Shown: positions 43,973 through 52,960, numbered from the stretch's first letter. The stretch: DNA of 53,769 nt from Oribacterium sp. UBA4274 (GCA_002396005.1 DGVW01000091.1:1-53769); one strand, 5' to 3'. Translations and numbers: made by a program. The notes: a model not told the origin generated them from the letters alone.

Positions 43973-44569
43973 TTATTCCCGGCTTTCATAGAGGTTGTCA
44001 ATGGACATCCCTCCATAAGCCCAAAGAAAGCAGAACATCTGGGCTCTTGCCGACATTTTAGAGGTTTTAAGGAGTAGCTTTACCTCTTCTTTTGTGTACC
44101 AGCCTGCCTCGATTTCCTCAAAGCTTGAATCACTTTCCCTGATATCTCCATCGATGACAGCTATGACGCAGGAGGTACTCTCATTACTGAAGCCGGGGGC
44201 ATTGAAGCTGCTCCTCAACTGTCTTATAGTTTTAACTATCCTGAGACCGGTTTCCTCCATGAGTTCTCTTGCAGCAGCTTCCGCGGCCGTTTCACCCGGG
44301 TCAACAAGACCGGATGGAAAATTATAGATATAGTCCCCTACAGCCATACGAAATTCCCTGCTCAGCAGGATATGCCTGTGGTCAGGTGACAGTCCTATAA
44401 CCAGAACAGTCTTGCTGTCCCACTGAGTCAGATCATCGAGATCTTTCATCTCAGGATTTCTGCTCGCAACCTCATAGATTTTGTTCTTATGATCCTTCGT
44501 CACATATTGAACATCATATCTGTGAATATGGCTTCCGGCATCCACTTTTTTGATTCCTAAAAACTTCAT
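43973..44569 (-). CDS. Nudix hydrolase (ADP-ribose pyrophosphatase-like)
   Basis: The 198-residue enzyme has a complete Nudix box (residues 87-109: GLVDPGETAAEAA then ARELMEETGL). The overall layout, with a N-terminal beta domain, recalls ADP-ribose pyrophosphatases, but the substrate is not certain. GAGG lies just before the ATG. It starts 6 bp after folD and is probably in the folD-fchA transcript. Confidence 0.9.
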   Translation of the reverse strand: MKFLGIKKVDAGSHIHRYDVQYVTKDHKNKIYEVASRNPEMKDLDDLTQWDSKTVLVIGLSPDHRHILLSREFRMAVGDYIYNFPSGLVDPGETAAEAAARELMEETGLRIVKTIRQLRSSFNAPGFSNESTSCVIAVIDGDIRESDSSFEEIEAGWYTKEEVKLLLKTSKMSARAQMFCFLWAYGGMSIDNLYESRE

Positions 44570-44575
44570 CCTGCC

Positions 44576-45457
44576 TCATTCCACATATCTGTCTTTATCA
44601 TCGTCCACTTCCGGAAGCTTCATTTGCAATCTGGCTGCATCTACAAGATGCTTTGCGAGCACCGCTGTAGTCACGGTTCCTACTCCTCCCGGTACAGGGG
44701 TTGCCGCTCCCGCCTTAAGTACTATCTGATCCCAGTCGCAGTCTCCACAGAGATTTCCCTGCTCGTCCACATTGATACCGACATCGATGACTGTGGCATC
44801 TTCTCTGATATAACCACTGCTGATTTTCTTTGCTTTTCCGATGGCCGCTATAACTATATCTGCTTCACCGGCTACTGCTTTGATATTTTCTGTTTTGGAA
44901 TGACATACCGTGACTGTAACATCTTCTTTCAAAAGCAGCATGGCAAGCGGCTTCCCGACAACCAGTGAACGGCCGATGATGCAAGCCCTCTTTCCCGCAA
45001 GCTCTATCTTATAGTCCTTAAGTATCTCTACAACCGCCTGAGCTGTACAAGGTGCAAATGCATCCTTATCCCCTCTCATGACTCCCGCAAGGTTAGTGGC
45101 TGTTATACCATCAACATCCTTTAATGGATTCATTTTTCTAAGCATCTCATCTTCATCTATCTGCTTTGGAAGGGGTCTCATCACAAGGATTCCGTGTATC
45201 TCCGGATCATTGTTGATAAAGTCAAATACCTCCTGAAACTCTTCGTTGGTACAATTCTCAGGAAGCTCATAATCTTTGGCTTCAAGGCCGCAATCAACAA
45301 AACGTTTTTTAATGCCTCTTTCATATGAAAGATCTGCCTCCTTGTTTCCAACTCTAAGTATGGCAAGAGCCGGAAGTATACCATTATACTTGCCTACGAA
45401 ATCAAGACATTCGCCTTTTAAACGGTCCGCTATAAGTTTACCTCTTAATTCCTGCAT
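44576..45457 (-). CDS. folD: Bifunctional methylene-THF dehydrogenase / methenyl-THF cyclohydrolase
   Basis: The 293-residue protein has the FolD signatures VMRPLPKQID and IIGRSLVVGKPLAMLLL plus PVPGGVGTVTTAVL. The catalytic region reads SYERGIKKR (44-52), one residue longer than the usual Y-x3-K, so the lysine is at Tyr+5; this appears in other clostridial FolDs as I remember them. Because a separate cyclohydrolase-type gene (fchA) lies next to it, the dehydrogenase may be its main activity. AGGAG lies 5 bases before the ATG. Confidence 0.93.
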   Translation of the reverse strand: MQELRGKLIADRLKGECLDFVGKYNGILPALAILRVGNKEADLSYERGIKKRFVDCGLEAKDYELPENCTNEEFQEVFDFINNDPEIHGILVMRPLPKQIDEDEMLRKMNPLKDVDGITATNLAGVMRGDKDAFAPCTAQAVVEILKDYKIELAGKRACIIGRSLVVGKPLAMLLLKEDVTVTVCHSKTENIKAVAGEADIVIAAIGKAKKISSGYIREDATVIDVGINVDEQGNLCGDCDWDQIVLKAGAATPVPGGVGTVTTAVLAKHLVDAARLQMKLPEVDDDKDRYVE

Positions 45458-45510
45458 ATTAACTCCTAAAATTTGTATGTAACTAATAAAATGAACCCTT
45501 TGACACCTTA

Positions 45511-46194
45511 TCAGCTGAAATCAACTTTGTTTCTGTCAATTCTGTTCTTCTCCGGATCATATTCCGGCTTGATTGACGCTTCTACCTGTTCATAAACGAG
45601 TCTGGCCTTGCTCGTTCCATCCAACAAAAGCTTCCTTGCGTACTCATTGAGCTCTATCATCCTGTTACGATTCTTCATCATTTTGGTGTTGATGTAGACA
45701 TTCATAACTGCACCCTCAAGTGCTGTATTGAGATAGGAAACTCCGACTCCGACATCACTGAGCATAAGCTTTGATCCTTTGTCGCAAAGCTCCTGCATGT
45801 AATTTAATGCTTCACAGGCACGCTCCATGACTTTGACAGGTGTCATGGAAGCATTGCTGAGACAGGTTTCCAGCGTTGTTTCCTTAAAATCCTTCTCTTC
45901 CACTGTTTCATCAGGAAGACTATAAGCCTGACTCAGTGGAAAAAATACCTTTTCATCCTCATCAGAAAGCTCCAGAAACTCGTTTCTCAGTTTCATGAGC
46001 TTACTCTCTATGTTTTTAAGCTCCGGCTCAAAGTCTGCATACTTCTTCTTGCCGCTCGTGAATGCACAGACCATAAGTCCGAGGCTCACACCATAGGCAC
46101 CGGCCAGTGCACTGGCTCCCCCGCCTCCGGGAACAGATTCTTTCTTTCCTAGTTTTTCAAGATAATCCTGAATAGTTGTGTCTCTTGCAATCAT
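45511..46194 (-). CDS. fchA: Cyclodeaminase/cyclohydrolase family protein (FchA-like)
   Basis: The 227-residue all-helical protein has the family's GGGGASALAGAYGVSLGLMV stretch near residues 23-42 and a C-terminal LNEYARKLL segment. Members are formiminotetrahydrofolate cyclodeaminases or methenyl-THF cyclohydrolases (FchA). Pairing with folD points to FchA; no histidine or purine degradation genes are near. It is the first gene of the fchA-folD-Nudix group. Confidence 0.88.
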   Translation of the reverse strand: MIARDTTIQDYLEKLGKKESVPGGGGASALAGAYGVSLGLMVCAFTSGKKKYADFEPELKNIESKLMKLRNEFLELSDEDEKVFFPLSQAYSLPDETVEEKDFKETTLETCLSNASMTPVKVMERACEALNYMQELCDKGSKLMLSDVGVGVSYLNTALEGAVMNVYINTKMMKNRNRMIELNEYARKLLLDGTSKARLVYEQVEASIKPEYDPEKNRIDRNKVDFS

Positions 46195-46384
46195 AGGCTT
46201 CTTATAACTCCTCTATCGTTGAAGATTTCATTCACTCACACCATAGTAGCAAAATGACTTTTAAAATGGAACTATCAAAATAGATACTTGTTCCTATACA
46301 AGGCTTCATATTATATGTCATTTGATCCTTAAAACAGTTTATCAAATGTTAATCAATGTTTGTAAAAAAATTCATATACGAATA

Positions 46385-46413
46385 TTGCATACAAAACAGA
46401 CTGATGACATAAT
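46385..46413 (+). promoter_or_regulatory. Candidate promoter of panT
   Basis: TTGCAT (46385-46390) and CATAAT (46408-46413) are 17 bp apart. The predicted start near 46420 puts the palindrome 46442-46458 in the leader. Confidence 0.5.
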
Positions 46414-46441
46414 GTTGATGCGCGATACTCTGCATTGGGGC

Positions 46442-46458
46442 TATACGATAGTCGTATA
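46442..46458. promoter_or_regulatory. Perfect 7-bp palindrome in the panT leader
   Basis: TATACGA-TAG-TCGTATA lies about 20-40 bases after the predicted start of transcription. It could be an operator for a dimeric repressor of pantothenate uptake or a small leader hairpin. It matches no site I know. Confidence 0.4.
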
Positions 46459-46498
46459 AGACTGCCATATAAGACAAAGACCGCAGCAGGAGGAAAAT

Positions 46499-47185
46499 AT
46501 GAATAATAACTTTTCATCAACCACGACTTCCCAAAGTCAGGCAAAGCTCAATGTATCAGGCCAGGTACGTGACCTTTCGATCATGGCGATGTTTACAGCT
46601 ATCGTTCTGATCATGGCATTTACACCATTCGGCATCATTGATCTGCCACTCATCAAAGCAACAATCTTACATGTTCCTGTAATCATCGGATCGGTTTTAC
46701 TTGGGCCTAAGAAGGGTGCTTTCCTTGGTTTCCTTTTCGGAGCCACAAGCCTTATCAAGAACATTATGACACCAAGCTTCCTTTCCTTTGCATTTACACC
46801 GACCGTTCCTGTTCCGGGACTTATGCATGGATCTCCATGGGCACTGTTTATCTGTTTTGTTCCTCGTATCCTTATCGGTGTAACACCTTGGCTCCTGTAC
46901 AGAGCAGGCACAAAGCTTTTACCTAAGATGAACGACGCTATCCGTTTTTCACTTCTGGTGCTTTGCGGAGCACTTGGTGCGATTACCAACACCGGTCTTG
47001 TAATGAGCTCTATCTACATCGTATTTAAGGATGCATATGCTATTGGCAAGGGCATCCCTGTAGATCAGGTTCTCTCTGTTGTTATCGGTATAGTATTTGC
47101 CAACGGAATCCCTGAGATGATCGTTGCGGCTATCATCGTTCCGGTAGTTGTTACAGCCCTTTTAAAGGCTCGTATCGTAAAGTAA
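46499..47185 (+). CDS. panT: ECF pantothenate transporter substrate-binding protein PanT
   Basis: The 228-residue membrane protein has about six hydrophobic segments and an ECF S-component pattern (VRDLSIMAMFTAIVLIMAFT, GPKKGAFLGFLFG). The next two genes are the first two CoA biosynthesis enzymes, which identifies pantothenate as the likely substrate. AGGAGG lies 6 bases before the ATG. The EcfT/A/A' module is not in the window. The N-terminal ~22 residues are Ser/Thr/Gln-rich and cytoplasmic. Confidence 0.85.
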   Translation: MNNNFSSTTTSQSQAKLNVSGQVRDLSIMAMFTAIVLIMAFTPFGIIDLPLIKATILHVPVIIGSVLLGPKKGAFLGFLFGATSLIKNIMTPSFLSFAFTPTVPVPGLMHGSPWALFICFVPRILIGVTPWLLYRAGTKLLPKMNDAIRFSLLVLCGALGAITNTGLVMSSIYIVFKDAYAIGKGIPVDQVLSVVIGIVFANGIPEMIVAAIIVPVVVTALLKARIVK

Positions 47186-47195
47186 GTTAATATAT

Positions 47196-47242
47196 ACCAG
47201 CCAGATTTGATCCTAACTCATTCAATTTGGCTGGTTTTTTTT
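47196..47242 (+). terminator. Rho-independent terminator between panT and coaX
   Basis: ACCAGCCA/TGGCTGGT (47196-47203, 47228-47235) with further A-T pairs is followed by eight T. Only 15 bases separate the T run from the coaX ATG, so it acts as a partial terminator or attenuator inside the operon, or coaX is transcribed from a promoter inside panT. Confidence 0.85.
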
Positions 47243-47257
47243 GGAGTTTTATATATT

Positions 47258-48040
47258 ATGAAGATACTACTTATTGATGTTGGCAATACCAATATCGTGA
47301 TTGGTCTGTTTGAAGACAGTAAAAAACTTTTTCAGGACAGAGCTGATACAAGACGCAAATGGGATCAAATGAGCTTCATGAATGAGCTCAAGACTATATT
47401 TCATGATAATCACATAACAAACAGTGATATAGACGGAGCTATCATCTCTTCTGTTGTTCCGGACATCAATCCTATACTTGTTTCCGCCATACGCAGGCTT
47501 ACAGGTAAGGTTCCAATGATTGCCAACAAAAAAGATATAGATATCCCTGTAAAAAATTATGACATGTCTCTTCTCGGAATGGACAGACTTGTTGACATGC
47601 TTGCCGCAGTGCATAAATACGGCTATCCTGTGATGGTTTATGACCTTGGCACATGTACAACCATGTCCACTGTCGATAAGGACGGATACTTCATCGGCGG
47701 TATGATTTCCGCAGGTATACAGTTAAGTCTTGATGCTGAAGCAGAAAAAACCGCACAATTGCCTGAACTTAAGGCTGATGCTCCGGAAAAGCTATTGGGT
47801 GATGATACCGTTTCCTGTATGATAAATGGTGAGGTCATCGGTACTGCTGCCATGATAGATGGCATTCACGATCGTGTCGCCGAGGAACTCCATCTTCATA
47901 ATGATGAACTTCCACTGGTACTTACAGGTGGTCATAGTAAGCTGATTCTTCCATGGTTAAAAAATAAAGTTCATTTTGAAGAAGATCTGTTATTAAATGG
48001 ACTCGAGATTCTTTATCTCAAATCTCACAATAAAGCTTAA
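47258..48040 (+). CDS. coaX: Type III pantothenate kinase
   Basis: The 260-residue kinase phosphorylates pantothenate, the first step to CoA, and has the actin-like fold. N-terminal DVGNTNIVIGLF (7-18), the GMDRL region and DLGTCTTM are typical of CoaX. Type III enzymes are not inhibited by CoA. The ATG at 47258 starts the conserved MKILLIDVGNTN; GGAG lies 11 bases upstream. coaBC follows after 9 bp. Confidence 0.95.
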   Translation: MKILLIDVGNTNIVIGLFEDSKKLFQDRADTRRKWDQMSFMNELKTIFHDNHITNSDIDGAIISSVVPDINPILVSAIRRLTGKVPMIANKKDIDIPVKNYDMSLLGMDRLVDMLAAVHKYGYPVMVYDLGTCTTMSTVDKDGYFIGGMISAGIQLSLDAEAEKTAQLPELKADAPEKLLGDDTVSCMINGEVIGTAAMIDGIHDRVAEELHLHNDELPLVLTGGHSKLILPWLKNKVHFEEDLLLNGLEILYLKSHNKA

Positions 48041-48049
48041 GGAGTCAAC

Positions 48050-49246
48050 ATGCTTAAAGATAAACATATTTTACTCTGTGTGACAGGCGGCATCGCAGCT
48101 TATAAGGCCGCTGACATTTGCTCTCGTCTTGTAAAGTCACATTCTGATGTTAATGTCATCATGACAGAGCATGCACTTAACTTCATCACTCCCAACACTT
48201 TTGAAGCTCTGTGCCACAACAGAACCGTTACCGACACATTTGACAGAAACCATCCATGGGAGGTTGAGCATATAGCTCTTGCCGACAAGTCTGATTGTGT
48301 CATCGTTGCTCCGGCCACTGCCAATGTCATCGCCAAGCTCGCTCACGGAATGGCAGACGATATGCTCACCACTACTGTTCTGGCCTGTACCTGCCCGAAG
48401 CTTATCGCTCCGGCCATGAATACAAATATGTGGAATAATCCTGTGGTTCAGGACAATCTTGCAATACTCAAAAAATACGGATGGATAGTTATAGAACCGG
48501 AATCCGGACATCTTGCCTGCGGTACTTCAGGGTCCGGAAAGCTTGCGAAGCCTGAAACTATAGTTGACTGGATCATCAACGAAATCTGTCATGAAAAGGA
48601 TATGACAGGTCTCAAGGTTCTGGTAACTGCAGGTCCGACCTGTGAGGATTTGGATCCTGTAAGATTTTTAACAAACCGTTCCTCAGGAAAAATGGGGTAC
48701 TCCATTGCCCAGGCAGCCGCATCGAGAGGCGCCAATGTAACTTTAGTCAGCGGGCCTGTAAATCTTCCACGTCCTGTAGGTGTAGATGTTATAGACATTC
48801 GCAGCGCTCAGGATATGTTCGATGCTGTCACATCACGTCAGGATGATACAGATATCATCATAAAGGCTGCTGCCGTCGCAGATTACAGACCTGCAACAGT
48901 GGCTGACAACAAGATAAAGAAAAAAGAGGACGATACTGACATCGCCATCCCACTTGAAAGAACAAAAGATATATTGAAACACCTTGGTGAACATAAGAAA
49001 AAAGGACAGTTCCTCTGCGGTTTCTCCATGGAAACAGAGAACATGCTGGAAAACTCCCGCAAGAAGCTGAAGAAAAAGAATCTTGACCTTATCGCCGCAA
49101 ACAATGTTAAAGTTCAAGGCGCAGGTTTTCAGGGAGATACCAATGTTCTTACTCTCATCTCAGAGAATTCCGAAAAAGAACTGCCTCTTATGTCGAAATG
49201 GGATGCTGCAAATCAGCTTTTGGATGAAATCATGAGACTTCGATGA
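48050..49246 (+). CDS. coaBC: Phosphopantothenoylcysteine synthetase/decarboxylase
   Basis: The 398-residue bifunctional flavoprotein makes 4'-phosphopantetheine. The CoaC half (1-~185) has GGIAAYKAADIC, the active His in EHIALAD, PAMNTNMW and the clamp GHLACGTSGSGKLA. The CoaB half has VTAGPTCEDLDPVRFLTNRS, SGKMG and KAAAVADYRP. Length is normal. AAGGAG precedes the ATG. With panT and coaX it covers uptake and three enzymatic steps. Confidence 0.97.
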   Translation: MLKDKHILLCVTGGIAAYKAADICSRLVKSHSDVNVIMTEHALNFITPNTFEALCHNRTVTDTFDRNHPWEVEHIALADKSDCVIVAPATANVIAKLAHGMADDMLTTTVLACTCPKLIAPAMNTNMWNNPVVQDNLAILKKYGWIVIEPESGHLACGTSGSGKLAKPETIVDWIINEICHEKDMTGLKVLVTAGPTCEDLDPVRFLTNRSSGKMGYSIAQAAASRGANVTLVSGPVNLPRPVGVDVIDIRSAQDMFDAVTSRQDDTDIIIKAAAVADYRPATVADNKIKKKEDDTDIAIPLERTKDILKHLGEHKKKGQFLCGFSMETENMLENSRKKLKKKNLDLIAANNVKVQGAGFQGDTNVLTLISENSEKELPLMSKWDAANQLLDEIMRLR

Positions 49247-49280
49247 TATCTTCAAAATAATTTATTGTAAACGTAGCATA

Positions 49281-49342
49281 AGCCAGTGGGTCTCAATATA
49301 AAACCGGGTCGTTGCGGCGGTTTATATCGAGACTCACTGGCT
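49281..49342. repeat. Long hairpin between convergent coaBC and argD
   Basis: A ~25-bp stem with one mismatch and one bulge pairs AGCCAGTGGGTCTC...ATATAAA-CCG (from 49281) with CGG-TTTATAT...GAGAC-TCACTGGCT (to 49342). There is no T run after the stem on either strand (AAAAAAA follows on plus), so it is not a canonical terminator. It may block polymerases from both sides or be a small repeat element. Confidence 0.75.
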
Positions 49343-49427
49343 AAAAAAATATTAAGATAACCTACTATATTAGTTAAATACCTATATGATAGCAATGATT
49401 TACAATCTATCATATCAACTAAGTTTC

Positions 49428-50666
49428 TCACATCTTTTCAAGTACAGCTGTCAGCTTCTCCTGCATCTCAAGTACATGCTCTTTTTCGATAACAAGTGGA
49501 GGCACAAATCTTATGGTATTGTGCTCTGCAGAAATGAGTATAAGCTGCTGCTCAAGTAAGGCCTTTTTTACAATATCGCCAACCTTTACACCCTCTTTGA
49601 ACTCAAGTCCCTGTATCAGTCCCTTTCCTCTATGGTCTACAACAAGCTCAGGGAACTTTTCTTTTATTTCTTCAAGAGACTTCCATAAAATATCACCTAC
49701 AGCTTTGGCATGTCCTGGTATATCTGCCTCCTTAAATACATCAAGCACTGCTGATGCAACAGCACATACAAACGGATTGCCACCGTAGGTTGAACCATGG
49801 TCTCCCGGCTTCATGGCTTCTGCTGCCTCGCCTCTTGCCAGAAATGCTCCTATAGGAACTCCATTACCCAGAGCCTTGGCTACAGTAAGTACATCAGGTT
49901 TTACATCGTACTCCTGCCATGCAAAAAGATAACCGGTACGTCCCATTCCACACTGTATCTCATCAAATATAAGCAAGAGATCATGCTCATCACAGATTTT
50001 ACGTACACCCTTTAAGAATTCTTCTGTTGCAGGATATATTCCGCCCTCACCCTGAAAGGTTTCCAGGATTATTGCGCCGGTGTTTTCATTGACAAGCGCC
50101 TCAACAGAGGAAAGATCATTGTAGACTGCAAACTTTACACCACCAACAAGCGGCTCAAATGGCTCACGATAGTGATCCTTTCCGGTTACACTGAGTGCGC
50201 CCATGCTTCTTCCGTGGAAGGAACCCTGCATGGCTATGATCTCACAGCCCTTCTTGCCCTTGTTATAATGATATCTTCTAGCTATCTTCAGTGCACCTTC
50301 TACAGCTTCTGTACCGGAATTGGTAAAGAAAACCTTGTCCATTCCTGACATGGCAGTGAGCTTCTCTGCAGCTTCAACAGCAGGTTCATTGTAAAAAAGA
50401 TTTGATGTATGGAGAAGTCCCTTATCAATCTGATTTTTCATTGCAGTGTTCAGAAGCTCGTTTCCATATCCAAGTCCACAAACCGAGATACCTGCACCAA
50501 AATCAAGATACTTCTTATCTCCTGCATCATAAATATATACGCCTTTAGCATGATCGAAGGCTACAGGAAAACGATTATAGGTCTTATAGAATACCTTTTC
50601 ACCTTCTCCCTTCAGCCGCTCATTGGCAAGGTTACCTTTTACGATGGTATCATCCATATATTTCAT
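49428..50666 (-). CDS. argD: Acetylornithine aminotransferase
   Basis: The 412-residue PLP enzyme converts N-acetylglutamate semialdehyde to N-acetylornithine. It shows NSGTEAVEGALKIAR, ETFQGEGGIYPA, LIFDEIQCGMGRTG and the PLP lysine in DVLTVAKALGNG. GGAG lies 7 bases before the ATG. It is the last gene of argJ-argB-argD. A succinyldiaminopimelate role for the same enzyme is possible. Confidence 0.96.
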   Translation of the reverse strand: MKYMDDTIVKGNLANERLKGEGEKVFYKTYNRFPVAFDHAKGVYIYDAGDKKYLDFGAGISVCGLGYGNELLNTAMKNQIDKGLLHTSNLFYNEPAVEAAEKLTAMSGMDKVFFTNSGTEAVEGALKIARRYHYNKGKKGCEIIAMQGSFHGRSMGALSVTGKDHYREPFEPLVGGVKFAVYNDLSSVEALVNENTGAIILETFQGEGGIYPATEEFLKGVRKICDEHDLLLIFDEIQCGMGRTGYLFAWQEYDVKPDVLTVAKALGNGVPIGAFLARGEAAEAMKPGDHGSTYGGNPFVCAVASAVLDVFKEADIPGHAKAVGDILWKSLEEIKEKFPELVVDHRGKGLIQGLEFKEGVKVGDIVKKALLEQQLILISAEHNTIRFVPPLVIEKEHVLEMQEKLTAVLEKM

Positions 50667-50686
50667 TTTTCATCTCCGTAAAGTTA

Positions 50687-51574
50687 TCAATCGAAATGCT
50701 TATCTATAGACTTCTCAATCATAGTTCCGATACCCTTATTGGTAAAGATTTCAAGTAAGAGGCAATGAGGAACTCTTCCATCAATGATATGAACCTGATT
50801 AACGCCCTGCTTCATGGCGTCGATACAGTTCTGAAGCTTAGGAAGCATACCTCCTCCAAGGATGCCTGAGTTTATCATCTCCTGAGCTTCATCAAGATTG
50901 AGAGTATTAATAAGTGAATTCTTATCCTCAAAATCCCTGTAAACTCCCTCAACATCTGTGAGATATGCAAGCTTCTCGGCATTCATGGCTCCGGCAATTG
51001 CACAGGCTGCGTCATCGGCATTGACATTGTAAGTCTGACCATGCTCATCATAACCTACAGGACAGATAACCGGTATGAAGTCATTATCCAAAAGATCATC
51101 AATGATGGTTGTATCGACTCCAACAACCTGTCCCACATAACCTATATCCTGTCCGTTGCTGAATTTCTTCACACATTTAAGTAAGTTTCCATCCTTACCT
51201 GAGATTCCTACCGCCTTACCTCCAAGGTTGTTTATGATCTGAACCAGTGATTTGTTTACTTTGTTCAGCACCATCTCAGCTATTTCCATAGTTTCATCAT
51301 CGGTAACTCTGAGTCCATTGACAAATGTAGGCTCCATACCAACCTTACTGATCCACCTTGAGATTTCCTTTCCACCGCCATGAACAAGGATAGGCTTGAG
51401 ACCTACAAGCTTAAGCAGGGAAACATCCTGCATAACCTGCATCTTCAGATGCTCATCAGTCATGGCCGATCCACCGTACTTAACGATTACGACTTTGTCA
51501 TGATACTTCTGTATGTAAGGAAGCGCCTCAACCAGTGTGGCGGCTTTGTTCATAATATTATCTGAAATATCCAT
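50687..51574 (-). CDS. argB: Acetylglutamate kinase
   Basis: The 295-residue kinase phosphorylates N-acetylglutamate. It has VIVKYGGSAM, LVHGGGKEI and GVYRDFEDKNSLI, and the extended N-terminal helix (MNKAATLVEALPYIQ) found in hexameric, arginine-inhibited forms. AAGGAG lies 6 bases before the ATG. It lies between argJ and argD. Confidence 0.96.
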   Translation of the reverse strand: MDISDNIMNKAATLVEALPYIQKYHDKVVIVKYGGSAMTDEHLKMQVMQDVSLLKLVGLKPILVHGGGKEISRWISKVGMEPTFVNGLRVTDDETMEIAEMVLNKVNKSLVQIINNLGGKAVGISGKDGNLLKCVKKFSNGQDIGYVGQVVGVDTTIIDDLLDNDFIPVICPVGYDEHGQTYNVNADDAACAIAGAMNAEKLAYLTDVEGVYRDFEDKNSLINTLNLDEAQEMINSGILGGGMLPKLQNCIDAMKQGVNQVHIIDGRVPHCLLLEIFTNKGIGTMIEKSIDKHFD

Positions 51575-51584
51575 ATATAGCTCC

Positions 51585-52820
51585 TTAGGTACGGTAATCT
51601 GCGTTAATATCTACATACTCATGTGTAAGGTCACATCCCCAGGCTGTTGATGTCTCAGTACCTTCATTCATATCCACAAGTGCTGTTACTTCCTGATAGC
51701 TCAGAATTTCTTCCGCAAAATCCTCGTCAAACTGAAGAGGTACTCCCTGCTTGTAAACAGCAATCTTTCCGATATCATTTACAAAATAAAGATCGACCTT
51801 GTCCGGATCAAACTCAGCTCCACTATATCCCATTGCGCAGAGTATACGTCCCCAGTTTGCATCCTTGCCATATATTGCAGCCTTTGTAAGTGTTGATGAA
51901 ACTACTGATCTTGCAAGAGTTCTGGCTTCTTCCTTGGTCTTGGCATTAACAACTTTAACTGTAAAAAGATGTGATGCTCCCTCTCCGTCTGCTGCCATAC
52001 GTGTAGCAAGTGTGCTGTTTACCTGATGAAGTGCCTCTTTAAATGTCTCATAGTCAGGACCTTCCTCAGTGATCTCTTTGTTGCCGGCTGTTGCATTGGC
52101 AAGGATTACACAGGTATCATTGGTTGATGTGTCGCCGTCTACAGAAATCATGTTATAGGTATCTACTACATCTTCTCTTAATGCCTTCTGAAGCATCTCT
52201 CTGGAGATAGCAGCATCTGTTGTGATGAAGCAGAGCATGGTACACATCATAGGATGTATCATACCTGAACCTTTGGTCATGCCACCGATGTGAACCTTCT
52301 TTCCGTCAAGTGTAAACTCTACAGCAAATTCCTTGTTTACAGTATCTGTAGTCATGATTGCTTTACTTGCAAGGGTTGCATTTTCTGCACTTGAATCAAG
52401 TTTAGGCACGAGCCCTACGATAGCATCTTTCATTTTATCAACCGGAAGCTGCATTCCTATAACTCCTGTTGATGCAACAAGCACAGATTCCTTTTTGAAA
52501 CTGTTGCCGAATTGCTCGGCTACACATGAGGCCTCTGTGATACAGGCGTCCATACCTTCCTGACCGGTGCATGCATTGGCTATACCTGAATTAACAACTA
52601 CTGCGTGAATCTTGTTTCCGGAATTCACGATTTCTTTATCCCACTGAACCGGGGCAGCCTTTACCACATTGGAAGTAAAGGTTCCGGCTACTGTACATGG
52701 CTCCTTGGAGAAGATCATAGCCATATCTTCCCTGCCCTTTTTTCTAATGCCGGCAGCAATGGAGGCTGCCATAAAACCTGAAGCGGCACAAACACCGCCG
52801 TTAATTGCTATCATTCCCAT
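51585..52820 (-). CDS. argJ: Bifunctional ornithine acetyltransferase / N-acetylglutamate synthase
   Basis: The 411-residue Ntn-fold protein recycles the acetyl group from acetylornithine to glutamate. It cleaves itself before a Thr that becomes the nucleophile; here KGSGMIHPMMCTML places this at Thr194. The preceding residue is Cys193 where most family members have Ala, and Met191-Met192 replace the usual Asn-Met. GGAAGG precedes the ATG. It leads the argJBD group behind tandem ARG boxes. Confidence 0.95.
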   Translation of the reverse strand: MGMIAINGGVCAASGFMAASIAAGIRKKGREDMAMIFSKEPCTVAGTFTSNVVKAAPVQWDKEIVNSGNKIHAVVVNSGIANACTGQEGMDACITEASCVAEQFGNSFKKESVLVASTGVIGMQLPVDKMKDAIVGLVPKLDSSAENATLASKAIMTTDTVNKEFAVEFTLDGKKVHIGGMTKGSGMIHPMMCTMLCFITTDAAISREMLQKALREDVVDTYNMISVDGDTSTNDTCVILANATAGNKEITEEGPDYETFKEALHQVNSTLATRMAADGEGASHLFTVKVVNAKTKEEARTLARSVVSSTLTKAAIYGKDANWGRILCAMGYSGAEFDPDKVDLYFVNDIGKIAVYKQGVPLQFDEDFAEEILSYQEVTALVDMNEGTETSTAWGCDLTHEYVDINADYRT

Positions 52821-52919
52821 AAGTTGCCTTCCTTATTTATATCCGATGGACCGATCCATCTAAACTTATAATCATCAATAATGATTGAAAAGGAAATTTT
52901 ATTTTTAATGTTTTGGCTT

Positions 52920-52960
52920 TCAGAATTTTTATTCATCATTCAAATGAATTTATATTCACA
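52920..52960. promoter_or_regulatory. Tandem ARG boxes (ArgR operator) before argJ
   Basis: AATGAATTTATATTCACA (52943-52960) fits the 18-bp consensus WNTGAATWWWWATTCANW at every position. A second, weaker box (52920-52937; two mismatches) lies 5 bp away, a spacing seen for ArgR hexamers binding two boxes. They lie about 100 bp upstream of argJ. ArgR is encoded in the same window (34088-34537). Confidence 0.75.

Larger units (their letters stand above)
46195..46498. other. Divergent intergenic region between fchA and panT
   Basis: About 300 bp without a gene. It holds the panT promoter (46385-46413), the palindrome TATACGA-TAG-TCGTATA (46442-46458) and, on the minus strand, a perfect TATAAT (46310-46315) that may be the fchA -10. 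Confidence 0.7.
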
